Assembly (NCBI GenBank): GCA_009823395.1
Contig: CM020515.1
Span: forward strand, 17,049,989 to 17,113,988
DNA length: 64,000 nt
Reading direction: 5' to 3'
Origin: Thamnaconus septentrionalis
Taxonomy: Eukaryota; Chordata; Actinopteri; Tetraodontiformes; Monacanthidae
Under the pieces are notes generated by a model. That model was not told the origin of the DNA and made no database searches. It was given only the letters and a program-made list of their open reading frames with translations. A program made the position numbers and the translations under genes. Every line of letters begins with the position of its first letter. Within the stretch, counting starts at the first letter, position 1. Positions 43,440-56,131 of the stretch are shown here, piece by piece.

Positions 43440-43494
43440 GGTTTACATGCCATAACTCTGCGCACATGACTAATGTCGCTCTCGAGGCTGGACA

Positions 43495-43574
<80 letters not shown>

Positions 43575-43915
43575 GTTGTCAGTGTGGTGGACGGTTTGTG
43601 GGCCACGAGCGGGAACTCGGATCGGGGTCGCAGGTAAGAAGAGCACGCGCTTCATCTCCCTCCCTCTTCCCTCTGTTCTATCGCGCCGCACGACCGCAGC
43701 CGCCAAAGTTTGCAGCCCTTGGCGGCTCGCGCCTCCAGCTGACGCGGATGCGCGGTTCCAGGTGCTCGGTCGGTTCGTTCGTTGGTTCGAGCCGCGCGGG
43801 AATCCACCTGGAGTGGACGGAGCGCGTGCAGGCAGCTCGTGAAAGTTTCAGCTTCCCCCGTGGACACCACACGGGACGTGTGGGAGCTCGTGCGTAATCG
43901 CGCGTTTGTTTTTGT
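43440..43915 (+). promoter_or_regulatory. CpG-rich candidate promoter and first exon
   Basis: A 74-base CT array (43499-43572) is followed by a GC-rich segment ending in a good donor, TCGCAG|GTAAGA, after 43633. CpG-rich sequence then continues to about 43910. This layout suits a transcription start with a short non-coding first exon (about 43573-43633). By human gene order the next gene would be znf385c on this strand, but nothing in the sequence identifies it. Confidence 0.35.
43499..43572 (+). repeat. CT (GAGA) microsatellite
   Basis: Thirty-seven uninterrupted CT units directly upstream of the candidate first exon. Confidence 0.97.
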
Positions 43916-45952
43916 TGCCGCTTTCAAAAAAAACAGCCCAAAGCAGACTTTGAGGCAGTTGTTGCAAACCTGACATCGTGAGAAAATATAACCTGATGTG
44001 CAAAGGACTTTGACCCCGGTGACCTCTTGTGTTTGTGCTGCGTACAACAATTGTACTTTTTTTTCTTTCTTGCTGAAAGTCCGTATCTAAATGTTAACTT
44101 AATGACCGTCTTTGGTTTTGGTGATGGATCGTGAAACCTGTCACAAGTCCTGGTGTATCTGCTCTGCACAAAATCATATCTCTAATTTTGTGCAGCTGCT
44201 GCATATGAAATACTTTGCCCTGCGCAGTGTTCCTATTCAAAAGGATGAGGTGTTCTTATTACATTGACCTCATCTGGCACAGCTTCATATCCGTGTTTAT
44301 AGTACTATTGCTTTGATATATATGCTAATTTCTTCATATGAAGCCCCGTCATCGCCTCATAATATACATAATAATATCATCTTTGATTGAGATTAAAGGG
44401 GGGAAACCTCAACAGCTGGATTCACACTAACGCAAAGCCGTTTTTTTTTTCCTTTTTAATTGACGTGTCTGCTTGATTAGATCCAGCAGTGTTTTTTTTC
44501 ATTAAGGGAGCTACTTGTGGAGGTCACTTTACATTTGCAGTCGTCCGAGGGAGGCGTAATAAGGTGGAAACGGCGGTTCATGACAGCGGTGTGACGTGTG
44601 AAAGTGTCGCTTCATTACAAGCCATTATTTGCTCGTCACCCCCATTTTGCTGCTGCGTCGCTGCTCAGTCGCCGTCCTGAGGTCTGATGGGTCAGTGGAC
44701 ATTTTGCTCTGGGCAGCTTTATTCATTTATTCTGTTTATTCATTCTGTTTTAGGTTTCCACCAGGATATTATTTATTATTTTTTTTGCTCCGTGTTTTGC
44801 TCCATTGTGTGTCAGAGGACTTTGGCAGACTAAAGAGAGTCTCTTTCTCCAGCCTCAGCCTCAGCATCCGTCCAGGCCGCCGCTGTAGTACAGTAATTAC
44901 AGTCTGTGCAGGGTTGCGTGACTGTTTTTTTTTCTGAAGTGCAAATTTTGCTCGGACAGCTCCGGCCGTGTTTGTGCGAAAGCCGCACTGCAGTTGGTCT
45001 TGGCCCGCCGACGTCTCCACGAATTGGCTACAAACTAGACGATTGGAAACCTTCCACAGTTGTAATTTTGATTCCTGCCAGCCACTTTTTTGTGGGTTTT
45101 ACAGTCACAACTCAGCAGTTCTGTTTAAGTCGCCCTTTTTTTTTATGTTGTGGGTTTTGTCCGTTGAACAGGAAGTGCTGTTTTTCACCTGTTTGTTTAT
45201 TTTTCAGTTCACATTGAACATTATTTTTGAAAGAATCCATTTTACAGCTTTCAAAAATTGCACAATCACACAGATGTCTTTTGTAGTTGCAATATATGAA
45301 ACGTCTTTAAAATGTCTGCTGAAGTGCAACTGAAATTTGTAAAAAAAAAAAAAAATCAGCAACATCTCATCCAACTCTTCCTTTATCGTTGTTCTGCCCT
45401 ATAAATAAATCAGCATATCGGCAAATGTCTGCATCCTGAGGTTCCCTGTGGGAACAAATCAAGGATTCATCCGCCTCCAAAAGTCCAAACATTTAGTCAC
45501 TCCTCAGATTTGTTTGGATTCGTCACACAAGTGCACATACCTGTGTGGTGCCTCACTCCACCTCGGCCTTGGTGAAAACGGCCCCTCGTGTCAACAGACA
45601 AGCTTGTCAAAGTTTGTCGCCCAACCGTTTGCAATTTCCTGCTGTTTACTCGCATCGCCCCCTGGTGTGCAAAGGCCTTTTAAACTCTGTCCTGATAATC
45701 TGCACTGTCAATATGGCGATCACAGTTTCCCCCTGACTGAGTTTGCGGCGCCAGAACCTTCTGGACCTCTGACTCTCCGGTGTTGTGTCGTCCTGCTGTC
45801 GGGTCGCTGCTGGTTTCTGCTCATCTGCTGCTCAAATGGCTCCTTGATATTTTGCTGTGACCTCCCTCCGACCTGACATCTATCTTCTCGTCACCTGCTG
45901 AACACACATGCACACGCACACATGCATGCACGCGTGCACACAAACACGCACG

Positions 45953-45989
<37 letters not shown>

Positions 45990-46950
45990 CGGAGCCCAGA
46001 AGGTCCCCGGACTCAGTTTCCACACCTCTGGCTGTTCGCTGACCTCTGCTCTTCTCTGCTGTTCTCACTTTCTGCTGCCCACATTCGTTTGGATTGTGTG
46101 AAAACTTTTCTCACCAAGTCAATTTCCAGTTAACAGTCAAAACTGTCCTGGCTGCTGTCCTGATCTAAGCTGCAGGAACTTTACCTTTTTTCTTTTTTTT
46201 TAGCAAGCTGTTTTCCTGCTTTGTGTGAATTTCGGTGCTCGTACTCGTGACTATAACATATTTGTGGTCTGAAATTCAAATTCCTGCTCAGTCAAAAAAA
46301 AACAACAATCCTCACAACTTTTTGCAAATAACAGAAACGACGCGGCCTAGCACAGGGTTTCCCTCGGCCACCTGGGAAAGCCGTCCCCTCCGCTAATGAT
46401 TACAGGTGACAAGAAGAATATCGAGCCAGTGCAGCTGTCAGTGGGGCCAATGACTCTGTGGAGCCCCGGACCCCGGACCCCGGACACTTTATCCCAGGCG
46501 GTGGGTTTGATAAATAATAAATGGCCCTGGCCTCCCTCGTTGGGGGGGTTACAAGCAACAAGCTGTGCTGGACGGCTCTGCTGGCTGGCAGGTGCAGTGA
46601 AAATGGGGAAATGTCGCCCGGCGCTCTGGTCTCAGTGGGCCGGCATCTCTGCCCTTCGAGCCCTCGGCCGGCCGGCCAGCGGCGGCGGCAATGGGGGCGG
46701 GGTCAGGGGGACTGACACCCCAAAGACCCTGCCACCCTGGCAGACTGGCATGTTTTGGCTGGAGGAGGCGCATAGCCAGCGGGGGAGACTGTGAGTGACT
46801 GCTGCACCTCAGAGAGAGGCTGAGTGACCCCCAGGGTGGGAGGGGCTGAGGGGGGTTCGGCTTCAGCTTTCACCTTCTCTGCTCTCCCGTACGACTTTCA
46901 CACCTCGTCACTTCCTGCTCTCACCCAGCAGACAGGAGGTGATCTCGGGT
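43916..46950. other. Non-coding DNA
   Basis: No known exon is seen. A CA-rich array lies at 45903-45988. A CTCF-like motif is at 45654-45670 on the minus strand (CACCAGGGGGCGA). A GGACCCC heptamer occurs about three times at 46463-46487. Confidence 0.45.
45903..45988 (+). repeat. Imperfect CA microsatellite
   Basis: An impure CA array becomes a pure run from 45959. Confidence 0.9.
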
Positions 46951-46956
46951 GAGATA

Positions 46957-47045
46957 GTGTTGTAGTCAAGACTGCACCAACCGAGACCAAGACATTATCC
47001 AGAGCAGAGAGTATCGAGATCGAGATCAGACCAAGACTTTATATA
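46957..47045. repeat. Dispersed repeat fragment (AGACCAAGAC family)
   Basis: TGTTGTAGTCAAGAC, CCGAGACCAAGAC and GTATCGAGATCGAGATCAGACCAAGAC form the repeated, degenerate pattern of a fish interspersed element I recognise only by its pattern. Confidence 0.45.
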
Positions 47046-50000
47046 TCAAAGAAAAATAACAACATAGAAAAAAAAACTTTTTTAAATTCAAGTTTCCTGC
47101 TATATCGAACAGCAGCATCTTTTTTTTTTTTTAGCAAAGACCAATCTCGTGTACTGCAACTCTAGGGTGAGGGGTTGAAAAGTGTTCCAGATGAATCAGG
47201 CGACGGCAGCCCGTCATCCTTGAAATGTCCATCAGCTGGTACCACTTGTCCAGGAGCAGTTGTGGCCAAGCCAGGAAGTAACTGCTGCCTGCTGCACTTA
47301 AACGCATCGGACAAAAGAATGAGGAAGAAATACAGGAAGTGACTGCGAGTCTTGCTGAGGAGATTAGCATTGATGCTGCAGTGGTGGACGTATTATTTGA
47401 GCTAATTGGGTTTTTTTTTTTAAATTAAAGGAACGATAAAGAATGGACATGATGGCTGTTCTTTCTTGTAAATGAAAGGTGATTTGAGGAAGGATTCAGT
47501 TAAACATTGATGATCTGTAGCCGAGATAAAACATATGGCTGCTCTAATTTGAGTGGGAAGGTTGTTCACCAACAATGCTAACGTTTTTTTTTAAATCAGC
47601 TTCGCTGAGCTTCCTACCATTTCTCTTGGATTTTTTTTCCTCCATGAAGTCATTATCTCTGCTGGGAGGGATCAGCGGCGCTGCGGCCGGAGCCATCGAT
47701 CCCAACAGTGGCTCCACTGTCGGAGCTGGTTTAGCTCGGCCACGTGACGTCGCTCTGAGCTCAGACACTGGCTCAGTGTGCGAGCCGAGGCCAGGTAGCG
47801 GCCCCGCCCTCACCTCCGCGCACTAAATGGGACGCCTGTCTGGGCTCCAGCTGCTGCCGCGAGCAGGAAGGGCGGCGGCAGCCGGAATCGATTTGATCCG
47901 AACCAGGCAGCTGCGCGGTCTTGACTCATGAATATGCAGATGTTGTGCGCGGCCCTTCATGTGTGCGAGTTCTTTTTTTTTTTCTTTTTTTTTTTAAACG
48001 CTGCGTGTTTACGCAGGTACGGCGCTCTGCTAATAACAACGGTCTCCTTCACGGCTGCCGCGGGTCTGGCAGCTACAGCATGAACGCAGCCTTTCAGCTT
48101 TCACCTTTTTGCGGCTAAACTGACTCATTTGAGCTTTTTCAACTCATCAATATTGACTCAGGCAGGAATGTAACTCAGGTTTGGGGCCGAGCGGCATCTG
48201 ATGTGCGTCCAGCGCTGGTCCTGGCTCCAGCGTAGAAGGTTTTCGAAGGCTGCTGAGACGATCGTTCAAAACATTCATGTTTTGTGGAGGATCGTGAACT
48301 CATATTTGTTTGCTGAGTTTATTTCGACATGCATTAACTTTTCTATTCGCTATATTTAAGTTCTCTCAGATTTCATTTGTTTTTCCTTTGTTTAACCTGC
48401 AGAAGTCAGCCTCTGAGTCTGCATCATTAATGATTCAGGTCATGTGTGTGTGTGTGTGTGTGTGTGTGTATTCTCTCATGACAATCTCTCTGGTGTTGCA
48501 CTTGACCCGAATCGCTTTGAAGTGAGTTTTGAAGACGAGGAAAAGATTTTTCCCCAGCAGGAAGTGACGTCTCCTCAGCTCCAAACCCTCCTGGTTTCTG
48601 CTCGTCTCTGTCGCTCGTCCCCCGGGGGCGTCTTGATCTGCACCCCCTGCGCGGCTCCGCCAGATATCCGCTATCAGAGCCCCAGCAGGCGGCCACCCGA
48701 GGATCCCTTCGGCCCAGCAGACCACTGAACCCCTCCCCCACCTCACTGCCGCCACCTCTCATCGATCAGGCTCAGAGGGACGTCTAATCCATGCTGATCG
48801 CTGGTAAACATCTGGAGTCGGTGCCGGATCTCTTGTTTTGGATGTTGTGTTATTGAACGGAGAGGAAGAGGAGGAGTTGTGTGACGGTTGAATCAGAGCG
48901 GCGAACACCTGCTTCCGTCTGCCGTCTCCTCGCCGTGAACTCCGGCTTAGCGGCGGCTCCGGCCGTTGATTAAAAGCCAGATTATGTCGATCCTGACATA
49001 TGTGAGCCGAGCGGATTGAGGAGGAAAGTGACGCCGGCTGCTCAGAGGCCACGCCCCTCTGATCGCCCACTCAGCTGAGGGCGTCCGCAGTGTGCAAGGC
49101 ACCACGTCTGTTCTCGACTCGTCAGCATCTCACATACTTCAGTTTCTATAAAGACTTTTGATGCACGTTTGGGAGAAATGTCACATTTGAAAATTTATGG
49201 AAAGGATAAAAATCAGAATCAGAATTCAGTGAAGTGTTGGATGGAAAACAGTTTGCAGATTAAACTAGAAAATGTTGCTCTTCGTTAGATCAGGATGGCA
49301 CCTTATCCTGGTTTCAGAGCATCGTTCCTAATGGCCGGTGACCTGTAGGAACAAATATAAAACTTGGCTGATTGACAGAAGTTCCTGAAATCTTCTGCTG
49401 CATTTTTCCGGTGGCCGTGTTGTTCAGTCCTGTGACGAAACTTAACGGACGTCACTTGGTGGAAAAGAACAGATTGTCCTCTCCGACATCCTCTTCTATT
49501 TCCTACCTGTCTGGTGAGTCACTGCCTCCACAGCGGCTCTGCCGCGTCCTCCGATGACTGCCAGCGTTGAAAGAGGCGATCGATTGTCCCGCCGATTCAT
49601 CCTCAACCTGCCTCTTCGTCACTCTCTGGCTTTTGAACAACGACCACCACTAGCTCCAAACTTGCAGCTCCAAGTTTTGCTTTGTCTCCAGACTAGAATT
49701 GAGCCAGAAAGTTGTTGGTCCTGTTTGGTGCAGGCAGGGGGCATCTTCTCCTCTGCTCCTGGAAACACTGCAGCCAGTGTGTTTATTAGCTGCAGAAGAT
49801 GAAGAGTGACAGAGTGGATTCGCTTGGGTTTGGTTGTGCAGCCGCAGGTTAGCGAGGAAACCAACAAGACCTTGAAAGCCTCCCCGGAACAACAATATTG
49901 TATTGGAAGATGAAGGCTTTCAAGAGGTCCATTGCTGTCTTGCACTGATATGAGTGTGGCAGCGCAGCTGGATGCAGTTTAACTCAGCCACTCTGGTGAA

Positions 50001-52109
50001 AAGGAGGCTTGGCCTCGCAATGATGATACATGCATGTGCGGTGAGCTCAGCCTTTTGATAGCAAAACACAGGAACAAGGATGCCTGTGTGCTGCTGAACG
50101 CAGCCTCGCAGCCTCGACACACTTTGGTTGTTGTGTTTTGCCGCCAGACGTTTGAAAATTGCACCGTGTTATTTGGACCTTTCCTATTTTTCCAGGGTTA
50201 TTTTGGTGGCGGTGGGGGTGGGGTGGGGGAGGGGGGTAGGCAGGGTCCCCCTGAGCTGCAGTCACGGCCAGTGACTCACACCAAGTCCTCAGACAGACAC
50301 ACAACCACGGCACGTTTCAGTACTTTAGGCGACAATGCTGTGGCAACAAGCTGAAGGAGTAAAAGATATTGGAGGAAAAACAGAAACAAACAAAGCTGAT
50401 GGGAGCAGAGCGAAGAGTGGAAGTCTGGAGCTGGACACAGTGGGTGTGTTAACCCTGCCGTGTGTGTGTGTGTGTGTGCCATTGTTGAAGCAGAGGAGAA
50501 GAAGGTCTGAAGTGTTGTTGTTATTTGTGAGGTTTTTATCCTTCATTCATTAAATCCTTAGATGAGCGTTAATTGAATGTTCTCTGTGCAGCTTGTGATC
50601 ACTGTGGTAGAAAGCTGCCTTGCTGTTGCTGCTGCTGCTGATTGACTGACCATTTAAACAACTGAATGTTGCTGTTTTTTTGGTTTCTTTTTATTTCTAC
50701 TCGTGCATCCGTCTCTGTATCTTTGTCCTCCGCACACCAAACTCTCCCAACGCCAGTCACTACCAACAGGAAACTCCTCATCCTGCTCCCAGTTTGCAAA
50801 ATACTTGACAATGAAAGGCTGTTTCCTCACGCCTAGTTTATTATTTTTTTTCTTGACTAGAAGGCAGCGAGTGCAAACAGGCAGCGACTGTCCAGCAGGA
50901 CAGCAGCAGAGGAGCCGTGAGGACACTGCAGCCTCTCACTGCAGGATCCTCCTATACTGTAAATGTTTCTGTGGCGCACAGAACACACACACACACACAC
51001 ACACACACACGGCGACCTCCTCCAGTCTCACGTTTTGCAAAACCACCCCTCTCAAAAAATAAAAAAATCAAGAGGCTACATTGAAAGCTGCCTGTGAGGA
51101 GAGTGGGACTGTGTGGAGGTGTGGCAGAGGGACAGAGAGCAGCTGTGTTCCTCACACTGGAGCCTTCAGGGGGCCAGAAGTCCAGAAGGTCCGGCGGCTC
51201 GGCAGGAGGAACACACACATTGGAGGCTTTGTGTGGCTGCGGCACCTTCTCCTCTCTGCTGCTGCAGCCACTTCCTGCAGAAAAGAAACACCTTTGAGTC
51301 CTCCGACGTCCAGGACCTCCGTCTGATCCCTGCCAGCCGCCGCCGCCGCTGCTCCTCCTCCCGCCGGCGGTCGGTGTTGACCGAGCTGGAGGCTGGAGGA
51401 GGCCTGAGGCCACGCCCACCGTCGGCACGCCTCCAGAGGTGGCGCTGATACACTCGTTGACAGCCACTCCAAGTGCCGCTAAAAGCCTTTTTCTCCTTCA
51501 TTTGAATATTTTATTTTAAGTGGCTGCATGACGAGCCGTCAGCTACAGAAACAATTACAAAAAAAAGGCGCGGCGGTGGCGGCGGCGGCTCTGACCTTGG
51601 CCCACTTCTGGGAGCCGCTCTGGTTTGTGACTAATCGACTCTGCCCTCGTCCGTCTTTCTCCCACATCAGCCGCTCAAAATAGCGGCGCCGCGCTCCATT
51701 AGGCCGCGCTTTTTAATTGTTAACACGTCGCGCTCTGTCCTTGGCACACATTAACTACTTCATTTAAATGTCAATCCCAATTAGGGAGGACCGGCGAATG
51801 CTTTTGTTTTTTATTTTTTTATTTTTTGTCTTGCTCCGTGACCGCAGTCACTGTAATTGCTCGTTGAAAGGACTCGCAGTTCAAGCCTCAGGTGTCAACA
51901 GTGATTGACACATCACTGCCTGCAACCTCCCTGCAACATGGTGTAATAGCCAAGAGACACGCTGGTAGTTTTTACTCGCCTGGTTGTTCTGTTCACCCGC
52001 CCACCTCTCCGTCTCCGCCGTACGAGATCTTACGAGAATTATGTATGCTTTTGTTTGTTTATGTTTATTTGCTGTCATGAATGGTTGTTATATTTTTCTC
52101 TTTGATTAC

Positions 52110-52287
52110 TTGGAAAAAAACATTCCATCCCCTCCTCCATCCAAACATAATGCGCCATTTTCACTGAAAAGGCGAACTGGTCACGTGACCCCGTGCGTCA
52201 CGTCCGGGAGGTGTTTCCATGACCAGTTTTTTATTGCGATAATTTAGGTTTTGCACAATTCTAGGGTTAATGGAAACGCAGCTATAG
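52110..52287. repeat. Dispersed repeat fragment ending TGGAAACGCAGCTA
   Basis: TATTGCGATAATTTAGGTTT, TTGCACAATTCTAGGGTTAA and TGGAAACGCAGCTA recall a fish non-autonomous DNA element. The left boundary is uncertain. Confidence 0.35.
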
Positions 52288-52361
52288 ATGTCAGGCAAGC
52301 AAAACCAACATCTGGTCCATTTTAATGTGATAGACAGAGAATTCCCCCAATCTTCTATTTA

Positions 52362-52506
52362 TCAAGTGTTGTTTCCTTCTCTTCCTCCTGCCCCTCTTCC
52401 TTCTCCTCCTCTATTTCCTCCCTCCTCCTCCTCCTCCTCCTCCATTTCCTCCTCTTCCTCCTCCTCCCCCTCTTCTTCCCTTTCTTCCTCCTCCTCCTCC
52501 TCTTCC
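52362..52506 (+). repeat. Long TCC/TTCC pyrimidine tract
   Basis: About 145 bases are almost wholly pyrimidine on the + strand, with runs of TCC. Confidence 0.95.
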
Positions 52507-53875
52507 AATCTCAGGGCTCCTAACAAAGACGAATGTGTCCCATGAAAACAAACGTTTCCTAAATACTCGTTAGTTCCCGACCTCCCTTGTGCAAGGTTTG
52601 AGCATTTTCAAATCGCTCCCCCGTGAGCTGCGACACTTTATAGCGCTAAAGTTCTGCCAGTCGGGCCGCAGTGCGGTGACAGAAATAGGAGGCGATGGTT
52701 GCGGCCGCTGCTGCACGGCTCAGCTGTCGGGAAGAAGTCGTGAGTCTTTCTCACGATGCTGTGACAAAGCAGAAAAACCCACTGTTGACAGTCCCTCCCT
52801 CCCTCCCTCTCTCTCCCCCCCCTCCCGATGCTCACCCTCGGCCTCCCACCCACAGGCTCTCACCCTCCCACCCAGCAGCCCGCTCAGTGCGTTTCTCCCC
52901 CTCTGGAGAACAGCCGCGGTTGCAGTTGCTTGTCGTGCTGTGTGAGCCGTGGCGGCTCGCAGTCCCTGGCATGCGACAGGGGCCGTGCACGCTTTCCCCG
53001 CACTGCAGCGCCAGATGGATGGCGAGCGGGGTCGGGATCCCGTCCTGCAGCTGCTGATTCCAGTCCCACGGCGGCTATGGCCACTGGTGGAAGCTCTCTG
53101 ATGGTGGCCTGGTGGAGGTGGAGGTGGAGGTGGAGTTTGTTTGTTGCTCCTGGCGTCTGCTGCTCTGCGTGGGCCGAGCCGCTGCTAATGGCTGAGGCCT
53201 CGATGGCTGGTCGCCTAATGGACTCTGATAGGTGGAGGTGCTCGGCGTTGGCAGGTGTGCACGGGGTTGTCATGGGAATGAAGTGAGGGCCTCTCACTCA
53301 GCCTTCCTCCCTCCTCTTCTTCTTCCTCTTCCTCCTTCCAGAGTGGCCTCACCAACATTGCCAGAGAGCTCTGGAAAAAAAAAAAAAAAAAATGTTGGCT
53401 CTCAGGTCGTCTCAGCATCACCTCAGTTCTAATCAACACTTTGCCCCCCCCCCCCAAAAAAAAAATGAGTCACCTGTGGAATTTGCCTCTCTTTGTTTTT
53501 TTTGCTGATTTATTGCTACTGCGCACTGCAGCTTGTTGGGACGCCACACAGAACACAGCCACGCTCCTGCGTCTCCCATTAGGCAAGGAAATGGGGCGAG
53601 GATGCAGATGCAAATATGTCGGAACCCCCCCGACGGCCCGGCCTCGCTGCCCGGTGACTCGTCAGCTCGAGATGGAAGGGAAAAAAAAAATAATAAAAAG
53701 AGAGAGTTTAGTTGGGGTGAAGAGAAAGGGCAGCAGAGGGAGGAAGAGGGGAGAAAACAAACTCTTGACAGGAATGTGGTGAAGTTGGAGTTTATTAGCA
53801 CACAGGCAGCCTCCTCCGGCCCGAGAGAACCTTTTAAAAACTGCATTATTTCTCCTGTCCATCCTCCATCCTGCT

Positions 53876-53910
<35 letters not shown>

Positions 53911-54609
53911 TTCCTCCCTCTTTTTTTATCTGGGTGATTGTGAAGTCAGTCTGCCTGCAGACATTTTTCATCAGTTGCAAAGGTTTCTCCTCTCTGCCCC
54001 CTGTCTGGTCTGACTCTGGCTGTCCTGATTGTTCAGGTTAGATTATATCGCAAGTGCTCAGCATTGGAAACGCTGTTTGCTAATCACGCTCTCAGAGACG
54101 GTCTCAGCCTCAGACACAGTCATGGCCAGAGCGGACTTTTCAAAGAAACTATCAGATCTTTAATGGTGTTTCTGTGAGAACACCAGTGGATGTGTTGCTC
54201 ATATAAATCCCTTGGTGGGCTCTTCACCTGACTAGCGGGTCGCTGAAATGATTCCATGGGAATCAGGACACACTGAAGTGGTCGTGCCATTTTAGCATGT
54301 TAGCACACTAACGTCAGTCATTAGTTCATGAGCTGGAAACTGTACATCTTTCTGTCTCCCATGAGTGGTGTTTTAATGTCTCATGGGACCACAAGCTGAT
54401 TCTTGAAGTGAGTGAAGAGATCTGATGGGAGAAGGTCCTAAACCTGTGGATGAAAGACACTAAGATCATAGTATTTACCACATGGTAGGACAGGATCTCC
54501 TACTGTACGTCGATGAGCTTTGGATAAAACAAGGAGAGAAAAACAGGGAGGAAGAGCCAACAAGAGCCACCTGTTGGATCACAGGCACTAAAGAGGAAGT
54601 GTGTCTGCA

Positions 54610-54732
54610 GGTTCTCAGTGGTCCAGCTCATCTCAGTGTAGAATGGTTAAGTTGAGGCAACTGGACTGGTTTTTTGCTATTTTGAAGACGTTTCGCCTCT
54701 CATCCGATTTCAAAATGTCTTCAAACTAGCAA
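54610..54732. repeat. Dispersed repeat fragment (GAAGACGTTTCGCCTCTCATCC)
   Basis: TCTCAGTGGTCCAGCTCATC, then GGCAACTGGACTGG, then TTTTGAAGACGTTTCGCCTC followed by TCATCC: from memory a widely dispersed fish repeat. Its class is not determined here. Confidence 0.5.
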
Positions 54733-55018
54733 ACAACAGGCCAGTGGCCTCAACGTCGCTCTTGTACACAATCAAAGAGGATGTTGAGTCATTCCTTGTT
54801 TTCTTTTTACCGCAACACACCACCGGGCCACCGCCTCCAGTGTGAGCACCGAGCTTTGACGGCCCCGCGGGGTCGATTTGAAGGCTGAACGATGGAATTC
54901 AAAAAGAGAGCGACAATTATCTTGGAGGCCGGCGGGGACGTTACGGCTTCTTCTGGTGATCGCACGACCGCGATCAGTCCAGGGGAGAAGCAAAGTGCCG
55001 TCTTTTTGCAGTCTCCAT

Positions 55019-55020
<2 letters not shown>

Positions 55021-55054
<34 letters not shown>
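55021..55054 (+). repeat. TG microsatellite
   Basis: Seventeen uninterrupted TG units. Confidence 0.95.
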
Positions 55055-55057
<3 letters not shown>

Positions 55058-56084
55058 ATCTCTGTTCCAATGACTCGTCTCTCAGTCCAAATCTCTCTCA
55101 GTTTAGCGCTTCTAATATTAGTCGGCTCTAATTGCTGCGTTGAGTGCAAACCGAAAACCTAATTAGGCCGCTGATGTCTGGAGGAGAAGAACAGAGTGTT
55201 ACTGACACGGCACCAGGGTCTCGGCAGCCTCTGCACTCCCACCCCCACCTGCAGCCCTGTTTGGCTTGGTGTTTATTCCTGAAATATCGCAGCCACAATT
55301 TGTCGGATTAGCTGTCTGATCTATTTTTCAGACACGGAGCCGTGCTGGGCCCCTCTGCAATTTGCATTTCATTAGTGGCAATAATCGTCAGAGGAAAACG
55401 GTCCACGGAGGGATGAAGGCAGGATTATAGTCCGGCCCTGTGTCAATTAGCCATACAGCCATATTCACAATAGTTTAAAGGTCCCATTGAGTAAAATTTA
55501 GCAGTCAATCCCTGGAAATGAGGAGAGTTCATCTTTCACCACACCGCTGAACTGCTGTCCTAAAACTAACAATTCTGAAAATCTGGATTTGATGAGGGAT
55601 GATGATGATGATGATGATGTCATGTGATGGTTGATGACATCATTCCTCGCCAGGCATTGGCTTTGCCCTCTGAGAATGACCGCCTCGTTATTGTCTGCTT
55701 CCAGCAAGGCTTCAGTTTTTTTCAGGAAACTTTTCTTCTTTTTTTTTTTTGCTGGCTGTAAACAAAGGGCTAAACATACAGGTTTTCTGAAGATCTACAG
55801 AGGTTTATATGGCAAGTGACTATTTGAGGCTGTTCTAGTGTAGTTGAAAACACACTTTTCCCAAATCTGGTTCTTTATAGCACCTCATGAGTGTCTACTT
55901 TTCCTACTTCCTGAAAATATTAACAAACTGAGCCTCATCTTGCACATAAAACAAGTCAGCCCTTAAATTGCAACAGACCGGCCTGGCATGCATGGCTGCT
56001 CGCCGCAGCCCCTCTGCACTTCGCCCTCAGCGCAGAAACAAATACAAAGCAGCAGGACGGGAGCTGCAGCCCTCATGCAGAGTG

Positions 56085-56089
<5 letters not shown>

Positions 56090-56128
<39 letters not shown>
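56090..56128 (+). repeat. TG microsatellite
   Basis: About 19 uninterrupted TG units. Confidence 0.95.

Positions 56129-56131
<3 letters not shown>

Larger units (their letters stand above)
47400..54600. other. Non-coding DNA, microsatellite rich
   Basis: No known exon is seen. Simple repeats: TG at 48444-48469 and 50461-50479, CA at 50983-51010, a 145-base CT/TCC tract (52362-52506), GGAGGT units (53108-53133), and CT at 53881-53906. A homeodomain-motif-rich, CpG-rich patch lies around 51655-51800. Confidence 0.45.

Noticed and set aside
43780..43805. tRNA T-arm-like GGTTCGAGCC
   Set aside because: No matching acceptor stem, D-arm or anticodon arm lies around it.
43316..43897. Long + strand open frame with Leu-Ser repeats
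   Set aside because: It is created by the CT microsatellite; the flanks do not read as protein.
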